Notes: generated from the letters alone by a model not told the origin. DNA of 64,000 nt from an uncultured Microbacterium sp. (GCA_913774665.1 CAJYHN010000001.1:1-64000), one strand, 5' to 3'. Positions 54,301 to 63,920 are shown, counted from the stretch's first letter. Translations and numbers: made by a program.

Positions 54301-55594
54301 GTTCGACTGGCAGGTGCCCGGCATGCGCGACGAGCTCGTCACGGCGCTGTTGCGCGCGCTGCCGAAGACCATCCGCCGCAACGTCGTGCCCGCCGCGGAC
54401 TGGGCCGAGAAGTTCAGCGCCGAGCTCGCCGAGAGAGCCCCCGAGCACGCGAACGGCCTGCCGAAGACGACGCTCGTCGACGCTCTCGCCGCCCTCGTGC
54501 AGCGCGTGGCGAACCAGCGGGTGAGCGCCGCCGACTTCGAGCTCGAGCGCGTGCCCGGTCACCTGATGCCGTCCTTCCGCGCGGTGGACGCCCGCGGGCG
54601 GGCTGTGGGCAGCGACCGCGACCTCGCCACGCTGCAGCGCCGCCTCGCCGACAAGGCCCGGTCCAGCGTCGAGTCGACGATCGCTCGCCCGGCGCAGAGA
54701 GCGGCGAAGGTCGCCGAGGCCTCCCCCGCGTTCGCGTCGCGCTCGAAGCTGACGACCTGGGATCTCGACGAACTCACCGAGGTCGTTGACACCCCCGTCG
54801 CCGGCGGGGTGGTCCGCGGGTACCCCGCACTCGTCGATGAGGGCGACAGCGTGGCCCTGCGCGTCGAGGCGACGCCCGAAGACGCCGCGCGGCACACGCG
54901 TGCCGGCATCCGTCGCCTGATGCTGCTCGCGGTCCCCTCCCCCGCCACCTACGTCCTGGATCACCTCACCGCGAACGAGAAGCTCGCTCTGGCGGCCTCG
55001 CCGTACCAGAACGCGAAAGCCCTGATCGAGGATGCGCGCGTGGCCCTGGCCGACGACATCCTCGGGCGCGACGGCTCCGTACGCACCCGGGCGGACTTCG
55101 AGCGCGTGCGCGACGCCTTCTCGGCAGCCTCGGTCGAGCGCACCTTCCAGACGGTGTCGCTCGCCGCAAAGATCCTGCTCGCGCAGCGCGAGGTCGACCG
55201 CGCGATGAAGGACGCCTCGTCGATCACGCTCCTCGGGGCGCTGAACGACGTACGCGGACAGGTGAAGGGCCTGATCTTCCCCGGTTTCCTCTCGCGCACG
55301 GGCTTGCACCGCCTGCAGCACCTGCCGCGTTACCTCGCGGGAGCGCTCGAGCGGGTGAAGACCCTCTCCGACAACCCCGGCCGCGACCGCCAGCGCATGA
55401 CCGAGTACGAGCGCGCCGCGACCGCGTTCGTCGAGGCGGGCGGCGCCATCCCCCTGCCCGCTGACGCCCCCGCGAACCTCGTGCAGACGCGGTGGCTGCT
55501 CGAGGAGCTGCGCGTGAGCCTCTTCGCCCAACGCTTGGGCACGGCCGAGCCGGTGTCGATCCAGCGCATCGCGAAGGCACTCAAGGGCGCGTGA
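51302..55594 (+). CDS. hrpA: ATP-dependent RNA helicase HrpA
   Basis: This 1430-residue DEAH helicase has RecA1 with GATGSGKTTQLPKICL (about residue 40), TQPRRIAARTIAERI, VDEAHERSLNIDFLLGYL and SATIDPESFARHF. RecA2 has LYGRLSAAEQHRVF, TNVAETSLTVPGIRYVVDTG and QRSGRAGRTSPG. It continues with winged-helix and ratchet regions and the long HrpA-specific C-terminal domain. It is about 130 residues longer than E. coli HrpA. Two linkers account for the excess: about 207-266 (after RecA1) and 627-708 (Gly/Arg-rich, then NNVPLVAGAGRPK). Both contain large inverted repeats at DNA level. In E. coli, HrpA acts on stalled or colliding ribosomes. Confidence 0.96.
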   Translation: MSVEPVIVYPPELPVSAARDEIARAIRDHQVVIVAGATGSGKTTQLPKICLELGRTSIAHTQPRRIAARTIAERIADEMQVPLGSTVGYKVRFTDKVSADTRVALVTDGILLNEIHRDRLLRRYDTIIVDEAHERSLNIDFLLGYLRRILPKRPDLKVIVTSATIDPESFARHFAAAPTEPGGEPTPAPVIEVSGRTYPVEIRYRPVDGADGVGETPEIPDADDDEAPSYRGRAQSAASNLRSSARPAAKTGSAGKSGRSDDDADEVGAVVAALRELDREPAGDVLVFFPGEAEIRDAADAIRGAYQKDAAPTEVLPLYGRLSAAEQHRVFERSSVAGVRRRVILATNVAETSLTVPGIRYVVDTGTARISRYSNRSKIQRLPIEAVSQASAQQRSGRAGRTSPGIAIRLYSEDDFTRRPEYTEPEILRTSLASVILQMLSLGFGDIQAFPFLTPPDSRGVKAAFDLLVELGAVKLPAAGSRSRDDRPERDPSRGGGGRSRRDDDGPRLTEIGREIARLPIDPRFARMLIEARRGDVSSEVLAIVSGMSIQDVRERPEERREEADRFHARFTDPTSDFLSLLNLWDYLQEKQAELGSSAFRRLCRSEHLNYVRVREWMDVHRQLRSLGGAGEGGGSGVGGRAGSGGSGGGRGGSGAGGRGAAAGRGAKNNVPLVAGAGRPKQHHLGQAPSEVGRGSSGDAPEGHAAGDAIHRAILSGLLSHLGILDPRTMAQAKDRKAPGDARPVKGEYIGARGARFAIFPGSGLKKKRPSAVMAAELVETSRLFARTVAAVDPAWAEELAPDLVKRSLSEPHWSKDAGSAAAYEKVTLFGVELVGRRRVQLARFDRPLAREMFVRHALVEGEWDPSVLDKRLTAFLRRNQEQRRLLEKIEERERRRDILIGDEAVFAFYNARIPADVTDVRSFETWWKDAVNRTPHLLDLRESDLTGDRAQGDDRAFPARWRQGDQTLNLAYRFEPGAPDDGVTVVVPLPLLAQLRPDGFDWQVPGMRDELVTALLRALPKTIRRNVVPAADWAEKFSAELAERAPEHANGLPKTTLVDALAALVQRVANQRVSAADFELERVPGHLMPSFRAVDARGRAVGSDRDLATLQRRLADKARSSVESTIARPAQRAAKVAEASPAFASRSKLTTWDLDELTEVVDTPVAGGVVRGYPALVDEGDSVALRVEATPEDAARHTRAGIRRLMLLAVPSPATYVLDHLTANEKLALAASPYQNAKALIEDARVALADDILGRDGSVRTRADFERVRDAFSAASVERTFQTVSLAAKILLAQREVDRAMKDASSITLLGALNDVRGQVKGLIFPGFLSRTGLHRLQHLPRYLAGALERVKTLSDNPGRDRQRMTEYERAATAFVEAGGAIPLPADAPANLVQTRWLLEELRVSLFAQRLGTAEPVSIQRIAKALKGA
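51944..52032. repeat. Inverted repeat inside hrpA, first linker
   Basis: AACTCCGGAGATTC (51946-51959) is the exact reverse complement of 52018-52031, with GCCGAC/GTCGGC as a possible inner stem. It encodes residues about 215-244 in frame, in a linker much longer than the equivalent E. coli segment. Confidence 0.6.
53312..53381. repeat. Nested inverted repeat inside hrpA, second linker
   Basis: GTCCCACTT (53312-53320) pairs with AAGTGGGAC (53373-53381); inside, CGGTGC (53326-53331) pairs with GCACCG (53363-53368). Total 70 nt, open in frame, encoding residues about 671-694. It directly follows a Gly/Arg-rich low-complexity run and resembles the intergenic 67-69 nt nested palindromes in size and plan. 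Confidence 0.7.
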
Positions 55595-55668
55595 GTCGCC
55601 GCCTCCTGTCGCATCTGGGGGCTCGGGGAGACACAGTGTTCGCACCCGCGCGTTTACGGGGCGGCTCG

Positions 55669-55674
55669 TAGACT
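55669..55674 (+). promoter_or_regulatory. -10 box of the Nudix gene, leaderless
   Basis: TAGACT lies 6 nt before the ATG at 55681. Confidence 0.5.
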
Positions 55675-55680
55675 CGCGAG

Positions 55681-56139
55681 ATGCCTCAGTCGGAGTACAT
55701 CACCTCGATTCGCTCGCGGATCGGCACGGACTTCCTGTTGCTTCCCGGGGTGACCGCCGTCATCCGGCACAACGACCGGTTCCTTCTCGCACGGCAGGCG
55801 CACAGCGGCTCCTGGAGTCTGATCGGAGGTGCCGTCGAACCGGGTGAGGAACCAGCGGAGGCGCTGCACCGCGAGGTTCTCGAAGAAATAGGGGCACGCG
55901 TGCGCATTCGCGGAATCGTCGGGGTCTACGGCGGTGAACCCATGATGGTCACGTATCCGAACGGTGACCGCGTGGGGTACGTCACGACCGCTTACGACTG
56001 CGAACTGCTCAGTGAGGCCGTCGCCGACGGCGAGGAGTTGCGGGAGCTCGGATGGTTCGACCGCGAGGCGATCCGCCGCTTGGACCGCCGTCCGTGGATC
56101 GACCGGGTGATCGCCGACGTTGCCCGGACGCGCGCGTGA
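55681..56139 (+). CDS. Nudix hydrolase
   Basis: This 152-residue protein has a Nudix box around residues 44-66: GAVEPGEEPAEALHREVLEEIGARV, matching GX5EX7REUXEEXGU, so it should hydrolyse a nucleoside diphosphate linked to another group. The N-terminal strand VTAVIRHNDRFLLARQAHSGSWSLIGG and the C-terminal ELRELGWFDREAIRRL are typical. The substrate is not identifiable. A TAGACT box six nt before the ATG indicates a leaderless transcript. Its stop overlaps the following acetyltransferase start (GTGA). Confidence 0.92.
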   Translation: MPQSEYITSIRSRIGTDFLLLPGVTAVIRHNDRFLLARQAHSGSWSLIGGAVEPGEEPAEALHREVLEEIGARVRIRGIVGVYGGEPMMVTYPNGDRVGYVTTAYDCELLSEAVADGEELRELGWFDREAIRRLDRRPWIDRVIADVARTRA

Positions 56140-56597
56140 TCGTGCGCCGGGGGCGCGTCGACGATTTAGATGTCATCGCCGCTCTTCACGAGCGGTCTCG
56201 GGCCGCTTACTACGGTGACGCACTCGACGCAGAGAATGCCCAGCTCGATCGACTGCCGATGTGGCGGCGCCTTTTGAAAGAAAGCGATACGCACGTGTTC
56301 TGCGCGGTGGAGGACGAGTCGGTCGCCGGCTTCCTGTGTCTCCGCTGGCAGCCGGACGAAACGGACGTCGAACTGCATAGTTTGTACGTCGAGCCCGCGA
56401 GGTTCGGCACGGGCATTGCCGACGCCCTCTACGAGCAGTTCGTGGCGGAATCCGGTGACCGGCCCGCGCACCTCGAGGTCTGGGATCGGAACGAACGCGC
56501 CAAGGCCTTCTATCGCCGACGCGGCTGGCTTCCCAGCGGCCGGACCCGCCCCGGACCCTCCGGGACCGCGTTCGTGACGTGGCGGCGCGGCGCCTGA
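56136..56597 (+). CDS. GNAT-family N-acetyltransferase
   Basis: This 153-residue acetyltransferase from a GTG overlaps the Nudix stop. GNAT elements are IVRRGRVDDLDVIAALHERS (strand 1-helix 1), FCAVEDESVAGFLCLRW, then HSLYVEPARFGTGIADALYEQFV with the acetyl-CoA pyrophosphate-binding R-F-G-T-G-I-A loop, and LEVWDRNERAKAFYRRRGWLPSG. The acceptor is unknown. Its stop lies one base from the stop of the convergent MarR gene. Confidence 0.9.
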   Translation: MIVRRGRVDDLDVIAALHERSRAAYYGDALDAENAQLDRLPMWRRLLKESDTHVFCAVEDESVAGFLCLRWQPDETDVELHSLYVEPARFGTGIADALYEQFVAESGDRPAHLEVWDRNERAKAFYRRRGWLPSGRTRPGPSGTAFVTWRRGA

Positions 56598-56598
56598 T

Positions 56599-57090
56599 CT
56601 AGACGCCGAGGTCTTGTCCCCACGCTCGCAGCAGTGCCTCGAGCGCGCGCCGCTGATCGGCGTCCAGCCCGGATAACAGCCGTTCCTCGTTCGCCAGGTG
56701 GGCGACAACGGCCTCGTCGATGACCCGGCGGCCGCTCGCGGTGAGAGAGATCACACGCCCGCGCCCGTCGTCGTCGCTCGCGCTGCGGGACACCAGACCG
56801 GATGCCACGAGCCGATCGACGCGTTTCGTCACCGCGCCCGTGGTCACCATCGTGTGGCGCGCGAGCTCACCCGGGGTGCGCGCGAACGGTTCGCCGCCGC
56901 GGCGGAGGGTCGCGAGGATGTCGAACTCCCCCTCGCCCAGGCCGAACCGGCGGAAGACCTCGAGCAGCTCCGCGTCGAGATGAGCGGCTATGCGGCTCAG
57001 ACGACCGATGACCTGCATGGGTGACGCATCGACGTCGGGGCGTTCGACGGCCCAGCGCTGGACGATCTCGTCGACGTGATCGGCATCCAT
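56599..57090 (-). CDS. MarR-family regulator of the divergent EamA exporter
   Basis: The 163-residue winged-helix regulator has an HTH region ARTPGELARHTMVTTGAVTKRVDRLVASGLV (about residues 69-98), a basic wing SRSASDDDGRGRVISLTASG and dimerisation helices at both ends. The ATG lies six nt after a TAGAAT box. Two identical CTTCCATGGAAG palindromes separate it from the EamA gene, so it very probably represses itself and the exporter (inference from arrangement). It resembles the MarR protein at 21842 in overall layout, including the opening helix with VDRIV/VDEIV. Confidence 0.92.
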   Translation of the reverse strand: MDADHVDEIVQRWAVERPDVDASPMQVIGRLSRIAAHLDAELLEVFRRFGLGEGEFDILATLRRGGEPFARTPGELARHTMVTTGAVTKRVDRLVASGLVSRSASDDDGRGRVISLTASGRRVIDEAVVAHLANEERLLSGLDADQRRALEALLRAWGQDLGV

Positions 57091-57096
57091 TCCTCG

Positions 57097-57102
57097 ATTC
57101 TA
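57097..57102 (-). promoter_or_regulatory. -10 box of the marR gene, leaderless
   Basis: TAGAAT on the minus strand lies 6 nt before the ATG at 57090 and directly abuts the first operator palindrome. Confidence 0.55.
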
Positions 57103-57103
57103 T

Positions 57104-57136
57104 CTTCCATGGAAGCTAGAATGTCTTCCATGGAAG
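57104..57136. promoter_or_regulatory. Twin MarR operator palindromes
   Basis: CTTCCATGGAAG, a perfect 12-bp palindrome, occurs at 57104-57115 and again at 57125-57136, with 21 bp between equivalent positions (two helical turns, same face). The first abuts the marR -10 box; the second covers the EamA start codon; the EamA -10 box lies between them. Confidence 0.8.
57117..57122 (+). promoter_or_regulatory. -10 box of the EamA gene, leaderless
   Basis: TAGAAT lies 7 nt before the ATG at 57130 and is enclosed by the two operator palindromes. Confidence 0.55.
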
Positions 57137-58017
57137 ATAAGTGGCGCCTCCTCGCGATCACCGCCGTCGCTCCCGTGGCGTGGGGCGCGACCTACGTGGT
57201 GACCCGGCACCTGCTGCCCCCTGACGCTCCGCTCTGGGGAGCCGCACTGCGGGCCCTCCCCGCGGGTCTCTTGCTCTGGGCGCTCGCGCGCCGTCGCCCG
57301 CGCGGGGACTGGTGGTGGAAGGCGCCCGCGCTGGGCCTGCTGAACTTCGGCGCCTTCTTCGTGCTCGTGTACGTCGCGGCGCAGTTGCTGCCGTCCTCCG
57401 TCGCCGCCTCGATCATGGCGCTGGCCCCGCTGGCTCTCGCGGGCCTCGCCTGGCCCCTGCTCTCGCAACGACCCACGGCGCGATGGGCCGTCGGCGCACT
57501 CCTGGGTCTCGTCGGAGTACTGGCGGTGGTGGGCCTCGGTACCGGAACGGTCCCGGTCGCGGGGGTTGCGGCATCCGGCGTCGCTCTGCTGGCGTCGTCG
57601 CTGGGGGCGATCCTCACGACCCGCTGGAGGGACGAGACGCCGCTGCTCGCGACCACCTCGTGGCAGCTGACCGCCGGAGGTGCCGTCCTGGCAGCGGTCG
57701 CGGCGGCGGTGGAGGGGCCCCCACCCCGAGTGGACGCTGCCGGCCTGCTGGCCTACGTCGGCATCGCGGTCGTCGCGACGGCGCTGGCGTTCGTGTGCTG
57801 GTTCACCGGGCTGCGTCATCTGCCCGCGGGGACCGTTGGTCTCATCGGACTGCTGAACCCCGTGACGGGGGTACTGCTCGGGGTGGCGGTGGGCGGCGAG
57901 TCGCTCGTGCTACCGCAGGTGGTCGGCATCGCGCTGGTGCTCGCGGCGATCGCCATGACGAGCAACGCGAGGGGCCGGGATCGGTCGCCCGGACGGTCCG
58001 TCCGCGACACATCCTGA
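57130..58017 (+). CDS. EamA/DMT-family transporter
   Basis: This 295-residue, ten-helix drug/metabolite transporter is built from two EamA repeats. PVAWGATYVVTRHLLP opens repeat 1 and the second repeat begins around residue 148 with LASSLGAILTTRW. The conserved ends VAASIMALAPLALAGLAWPLL and GLIGLLNPVTGVLLGVAVGGESL are both visible. Probably exports a small metabolite or toxic compound. The ATG at 57130 is chosen because TAGAAT lies 7 nt before it; earlier in-frame starts would lie upstream of the promoter. It is controlled by the divergent MarR regulator by arrangement. Confidence 0.92.
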   Translation: MEDKWRLLAITAVAPVAWGATYVVTRHLLPPDAPLWGAALRALPAGLLLWALARRRPRGDWWWKAPALGLLNFGAFFVLVYVAAQLLPSSVAASIMALAPLALAGLAWPLLSQRPTARWAVGALLGLVGVLAVVGLGTGTVPVAGVAASGVALLASSLGAILTTRWRDETPLLATTSWQLTAGGAVLAAVAAAVEGPPPRVDAAGLLAYVGIAVVATALAFVCWFTGLRHLPAGTVGLIGLLNPVTGVLLGVAVGGESLVLPQVVGIALVLAAIAMTSNARGRDRSPGRSVRDTS

Positions 58018-58032
58018 CCCCTCGCGCGAGTG

Positions 58033-58857
58033 TCACGACCGCAGCGACACCTGGCCAAGAGCCGCTTCGACGTCCACGACCGACGTCGCCGACGACGAGG
58101 TGCGAAGGCGGTTGTCGACCCGGCCGAGACCACTGTCGGTGGTGACGTTGTACTCGTCGTCGGGCAGGCTGATGTCGGCGGAACCGGCGGTCACCCTGAC
58201 CTTGGTGCGCGCGGGGGCGTCTCCCGCCAGCGTCGAGGCGAGACTGCCGCCGGCGACCTCGAAGGTCGCATCCCCCACCCCCGTGAGCGTCCCCGACGCC
58301 GATCCGCCCGAGACCGACACGTCGAGGGTACGGACGTCTCCGGCGAGATCCACGTCACCGCCGGCGAGCTGCACGTTCAACGACCCGAAATCGGCGTCGA
58401 CCGACAGGGCGCCGCCGGCGACCTGGATCCGCGCGTCGAGGTTCGTAGTGGTGGAGGCCCGGGGCAGCACCAGGGTGGCGGATCCGGCGCCATTCGACCA
58501 GCCGACCACGTTCGTCTGCGGAGAGCTCACCCGCAGGGTGCTGCCCTGGCGTTCGAACGTCCACCCGTCCGCCCCGCTCCCGATGTCGAGCTGCGCCTCC
58601 GAGACATCGCCGTACGCGATGGTGAGTGAACCGCCCGCCACATCGATGTCGAGATCGGTGAGTCCATCGGTCGAGGTCTCACTCATCGCGTACCCCGACC
58701 CGCTGTCGCGCAGCGTCGCGGCCGCGGTCACGCCGGTCCCGATGACCGTGCCCGCCAGTACGCATGATCCGACGACGATCGTGGCGAGCGAGACGAAGAA
58801 GGGAACCCCGTGACGAGAGGGCGCGGTCGGCGGGGCGAGAGGGGTCTGCGCGGTCAT
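58033..58857 (-). CDS. DUF4097-like membrane-anchored beta-helix protein
   Basis: The 274-residue protein has a short proline-rich cytosolic start, one helix near residues 20-48, then an outside domain of repeated short beta segments (DIDVAGGSLTIAYGD, IQVAGGALSVDADFG, VQLAGGDVDLAGD, VSVSGGSASGTL, FEVAGGSLAST). The rhythmic A-G-G-x-L/V pattern is typical of DUF4097-type beta-helices, often encoded beside Lia-like stress systems. The ATG overlaps the stop of the response regulator, so it is the third cistron of the kinase-regulator operon. Confidence 0.82.
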   Translation of the reverse strand: MTAQTPLAPPTAPSRHGVPFFVSLATIVVGSCVLAGTVIGTGVTAAATLRDSGSGYAMSETSTDGLTDLDIDVAGGSLTIAYGDVSEAQLDIGSGADGWTFERQGSTLRVSSPQTNVVGWSNGAGSATLVLPRASTTTNLDARIQVAGGALSVDADFGSLNVQLAGGDVDLAGDVRTLDVSVSGGSASGTLTGVGDATFEVAGGSLASTLAGDAPARTKVRVTAGSADISLPDDEYNVTTDSGLGRVDNRLRTSSSATSVVDVEAALGQVSLRS

Positions 58858-59519
58858 GAGGTGACTCCGGTGTGGTCGTGGCCCAGGTGAACGAGAGCAG
58901 CGATGACGCGGCGATTGCCGGTCTCGTCCTGCTCGAGTCCGAGCTTGGCGAAGATGGCGGTGATGTACTTCTCGACGCTGGCCTCCGAGACGAACAGCGC
59001 CTGAGCGATGGCCTGATTCGAGCGTCCCTCGGCGATCAGCGAGAGCACGGAGCGCTCCCGTTCGGTGAGGCTCTGCAGCCGCTCGTCGCGACGGCGCCGC
59101 GCCAGCAGCTGGCCGACGACCTCCGGGTCGAGCACGGTCGCTCCCCCGGCGATCCGAGCCACCGTGTCGAGGAAGTCGCGCACGTCGGCGACTCGGTCCT
59201 TGAGCAGGTACCCGAGCGAGCCCTGCCCGTCGGCGATCAGATCGCTCGCGTACTGCTCCTCGACATACTGAGACAAGACAAGGACCGAGAGACCGGGATG
59301 CCGGGACCTCAGCGCGATCGCAGCACGGATGCCCTCGTCGGTCCAGGTCGGCGGCAGACGCACGTCGAGGATGCACAGGTCGGGGGTGGTCTCCGCGACC
59401 GCGGTCTCGAGGCCCTCGGCATCGGGCAGCGCCGCGACGACCTCGTGACCGTCGTCCGCGAGCAGGCGCACGAGCCCCTCGCGCAGCAGGACCGAGTCCT
59501 CGCAGATCAGGATGCGCAC
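58854..59519 (-). CDS. NarL/LuxR-family response regulator
   Basis: The 221-residue regulator has a receiver with Glu7/Asp8, phospho-acceptor Asp52 in CILDVRLP, and Lys in GYLLKDRVAD, then a LuxR-type helix-turn-helix at about 150-215 (LTERERSVLSLIAEGRSNQAIAQALFVSEASVEKYITAIFAKLGL). The GTG start overlaps the kinase 3' end by 13 bp. The C-terminus overlaps the DUF4097-like gene start. It probably activates its own operon in response to envelope disturbance (inference). Confidence 0.95.
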   Translation of the reverse strand: MRILICEDSVLLREGLVRLLADDGHEVVAALPDAEGLETAVAETTPDLCILDVRLPPTWTDEGIRAAIALRSRHPGLSVLVLSQYVEEQYASDLIADGQGSLGYLLKDRVADVRDFLDTVARIAGGATVLDPEVVGQLLARRRRDERLQSLTERERSVLSLIAEGRSNQAIAQALFVSEASVEKYITAIFAKLGLEQDETGNRRVIAALVHLGHDHTGVTS

Positions 59520-60835
59520 GGGACGCTCACCTCCACCGTGGTCGGTCCGCCCTGCGGGCTGTCGATGCGGGCTCTGCCGCCGGCCGCGGTCACCCGGTTG
59601 ACGATGCCGTCGAGGCCGCCACCGGGCACGATCCGCGCCCCGCCGAGACCGTCGTCCTCGACCCGGGCCCACAGGGTGCCGTCGTCTCGCAGTCGCACAT
59701 GGACACGGCATCCGGTCGCCCGCGAATGCTTCGCCGCGTTCGTCAGCGCCTCGGCGATCACGAAGTACACCGCGGCCTCGGCCGGACGCGAACACCGCCG
59801 CGGCACCCGCACGTCCAGCGTCACCGGGATGTGCGACCGCGACGCGAGCGCCGAAAGGGCGGCGTCGAGTCCCCGATCGTCGAGGACAGAGGCATGGATG
59901 CCGCGAGCCAGCTGCCGCAGCTCGGTGATAGCCGACTTGGTCGAGGCGTGCGCCTCGGCGACGAGGGCCTTCGCGGCCTCGGGGTCGTCGTCGATCTTGG
60001 TCTGAGCCAAGCCCAGCGTCATGCCGATCGAGACGAGCCTCGGCTGGACCCCGTCGTGCAGGTCGCGCTCGATCCGCGTGCGTTCGACCTCGGCCGCCCG
60101 GACGGCCCCGGCGCGACGCGTGTCGGAGGTGCGGGCCTGCTCTTCGAGCTGCGCCTCGCGCGAGGGGACGAGGATCGCCCGCGAGATGACCCCGTGGAGC
60201 ACCGCCAAACCCACGATCGCCGCGAGCGAGGCGACGAAGACGAGCAGACCCACGAGAGGCGCTGCCACGCCCTGCAGGGGCACGAAACCGAGCAGTCGCG
60301 GGTGGGACCACCCGAAGATCGGGCTGATCATCAAAGCCAGCCCCCACGACGTGAGCCCGGCGACGCCGAGTGTGGCGAGACCCAGGATCGTCGCGATGGT
60401 GAACGAAGCCACCGCCCGCCACTGACCCGGATCGATGGCCTGCAACCAGATGGTGTGCGCGACTCCGGTGAACCCGCTGCGCGGACTGTGACGAGGGCGC
60501 AGAGGCGGCAGCCCCAGGCGGTAGAGGCCGTCGAGGCGGGCGCGTTCGAACCACGCGATCGCGAAGAGCGCGTAGACGACGGCGACCAGGGCGATCACCC
60601 CGATGAAGAGGGCAGCGAGCAGCCCCACGCCGGCGCCGAAGAGCCCGAACAGGGTTCCCAGGATGCCGGGGCCGATGACGCCGAGCGCCGCGAGATGCAC
60701 CGCCGCACCGGCGATTCGACCGGGCGAGGCGATCCGCACCCGCGGCGCGAGGGGCTGGTCCACCCCCGGAACGGCAGCGCCAGAGACGGACGCGGGCGTC
60801 GACGGGGGAGGCGGAAGAACGGATGCCGTGGTCAT
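59507..60835 (-). CDS. Sensor histidine kinase of the HisKA_3 (NarL-partner) type
   Basis: The 442-residue kinase has an N-terminal membrane region with about four to five helices between residues 42 and 220 and no large external domain. A HisKA_3 dimerisation domain follows with phospho-acceptor His260 in ERDLHDGVQPRLV. The HATPase domain has EALTNAAKHSRATG and DDGLGGARIVPGGGLDGI. Start is the ATG at 60835, 7 nt after a TAGCGT box; an upstream GTG would lie inside that box. Such membrane-only sensor kinases often sense lipid or membrane perturbation. Confidence 0.94.
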   Translation of the reverse strand: MTTASVLPPPPSTPASVSGAAVPGVDQPLAPRVRIASPGRIAGAAVHLAALGVIGPGILGTLFGLFGAGVGLLAALFIGVIALVAVVYALFAIAWFERARLDGLYRLGLPPLRPRHSPRSGFTGVAHTIWLQAIDPGQWRAVASFTIATILGLATLGVAGLTSWGLALMISPIFGWSHPRLLGFVPLQGVAAPLVGLLVFVASLAAIVGLAVLHGVISRAILVPSREAQLEEQARTSDTRRAGAVRAAEVERTRIERDLHDGVQPRLVSIGMTLGLAQTKIDDDPEAAKALVAEAHASTKSAITELRQLARGIHASVLDDRGLDAALSALASRSHIPVTLDVRVPRRCSRPAEAAVYFVIAEALTNAAKHSRATGCRVHVRLRDDGTLWARVEDDGLGGARIVPGGGLDGIVNRVTAAGGRARIDSPQGGPTTVEVSVPCAS

Positions 60836-60842
60836 GGGTTCC

Positions 60843-60848
60843 ACGCTA
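60843..60848 (-). promoter_or_regulatory. -10 box of the kinase-regulator operon, leaderless
   Basis: TAGCGT on the minus strand lies 7 nt before the ATG at 60835. Confidence 0.5.
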
Positions 60849-60998
60849 GAGGGGGGCCTCGAGACGGCACCGCCCGGTCAGCCCCCGCGCGCTTTCGGGT
60901 TATCCCGAAAGCTCCGAGTGCGGGGTCGCTTTCAGTCGCCGAGGGCGAACCTCGGCCATACGAACTGGCCCTCCACTCGGGCACCGGCCGCAAACGCA

Positions 60999-61033
60999 CG
61001 AACGCCCCGCCGCACGAGGCGACGGGGCGTTCG
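60999..61033 (-). terminator. Hairpin terminator of mmsB
   Basis: An 11-bp stem, CGAACGCCCCG with CGGGGCGTTCG and a 13-nt loop, starts 14 nt past the permease stop and is followed on the minus strand by TGCGTTTGC. Confidence 0.7.
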
Positions 61034-61047
61034 AAGAGAAGCGTGGA

Positions 61048-62299
61048 TCAACCGCGCGTGCGGTTCTTGTTCCACACGTCGAAGGCCACGGCCAGCAGGA
61101 GCACGAGGCCCTTGATGAACTGCTGCACGTCGGTCGAGATGCCCATCAGCGACATGCCGTTGTTGAGCACACCCATGACCAGACCACCGGCGATCGCGCC
61201 GACCACGCGGCCGACACCACCCTGGACGGCCGCTCCACCGATGAACGAGGCGGCGATCGCGTCGAGCTCGAAGAGGTTACCGGCACCCGGACCGGCCGAG
61301 TTCAGGCGCCCCGTGAAGACGATGCCGGCGAGAGCCGCGAGAACGCCCATGTTCACGAAGAGCATGAAGTCCACGCGACGGGTGTTGATACCCGAGAGCT
61401 TCGCGGCGGTGCGGTTGCCGCCGAGGGCGTAGATGTGGCGGCCGAAGACGCTGCGGCTCATGACCGTGGAGTAGCCGATGATGAGCAGCGCCAGGACGAC
61501 GAGGACGATGGGCGTGCCACGCGATCCGGGAGCCACACCGAGCAGGTAGGTGAGGTAGGCGATCAGCGCGCCGCCACCGATGACCTTGACCAGGAACGCC
61601 ACCTGCGGCTCGTTCTGCAGTTCGAGCGCGGCGCGCTTCGCGCGCTGGCGCACCTGCGACACGACGAAGAGAACGAGGGTCAGGGCACCGAGGGCGACCG
61701 TGATCCACTCGGCGGGCGAGGTCGTCGCCGGGAACAGGTCGGGGAACAGGTATCCGCCACCCAGAGCGCGGTATTCGGTCGGGAACGGCGTGATCTGCGT
61801 GTTGCCCAGGGTCATCTGCGTCAGACCGCGGAAGAGGAGCATGCCCGCGAGGGTCACGATGAACGCGGGGATGCCGATGTAGGCGACCCAGAAGCCCTGC
61901 CACATGCCGACCACGGCACCGAGGAGCAGCGAGAGGGCGATGCCGAGCCACCAGGGCAGGCCCCACTGCACGATGAGCACACCCGAGACGGCACCGACGA
62001 AGGCGGCGACCGATCCGACCGAGAGGTCGATGTGGCCGGCGATGATGATCATCACCATGCCGATCGCGAGGATCAGGATGTAGCTGTTCTGGACGATGAT
62101 GTTCGACACGTTGCCCGCGGTGAGCAGACGGCCGCCGGTCAACGCCTGGAAGAGCAGCACGATCACGATCAGCGCGATGAAGATGCCGATCTCGCGCAGG
62201 CGCGACGTGAAGAACTGCACGATGCCGCCGGCACCGCCGCCGGCGGCGCCGCCGACGGGGCCCTTCGGCGTGGCGGGCCCCTGGGGGGTCACGGTGTTG

Positions 62300-62313
<14 letters not shown>
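61048..62313 (-). CDS. mmsB: Multiple monosaccharide ABC transporter permease
   Basis: This 421-residue permease is of the GguB/MmsB group. It has a Gly-rich N-terminus, ten or so helices, and family motifs [82 protein letters not shown] and the C-terminal [32 protein letters not shown]. MmsAB-type systems import xylose, arabinose, galactose or glucose with a ChvE-like binding protein; the sugar cannot be read here. The gene overlaps mmsA by 14 bp. Confidence 0.93.
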
Positions 62314-63844
<1,531 letters not shown>

Positions 63845-63920
63845 GAGGTCCTCCTTGCAGAACCGGCGCGAGGCCGGTGGGAATGTGGGGCGGGTGCGGG
63901 ATGCCGCGGACCCGCGGGAG

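Noticed and set aside
53369-55645. A 758-codon frame antisense to hrpA, and a 935-codon frame at 48514-51321
   Set aside because: Compositionally biased translations rich in Arg, Gly, Asp and His with no recognisable domain, and fully covered by convincing genes on the other strand.
58014-58040. Possible half copy of the 41025-41093 palindrome (GACCCCTCGCGCG)
   Set aside because: Only one arm resembles it over about a dozen bases and no partner arm is present.
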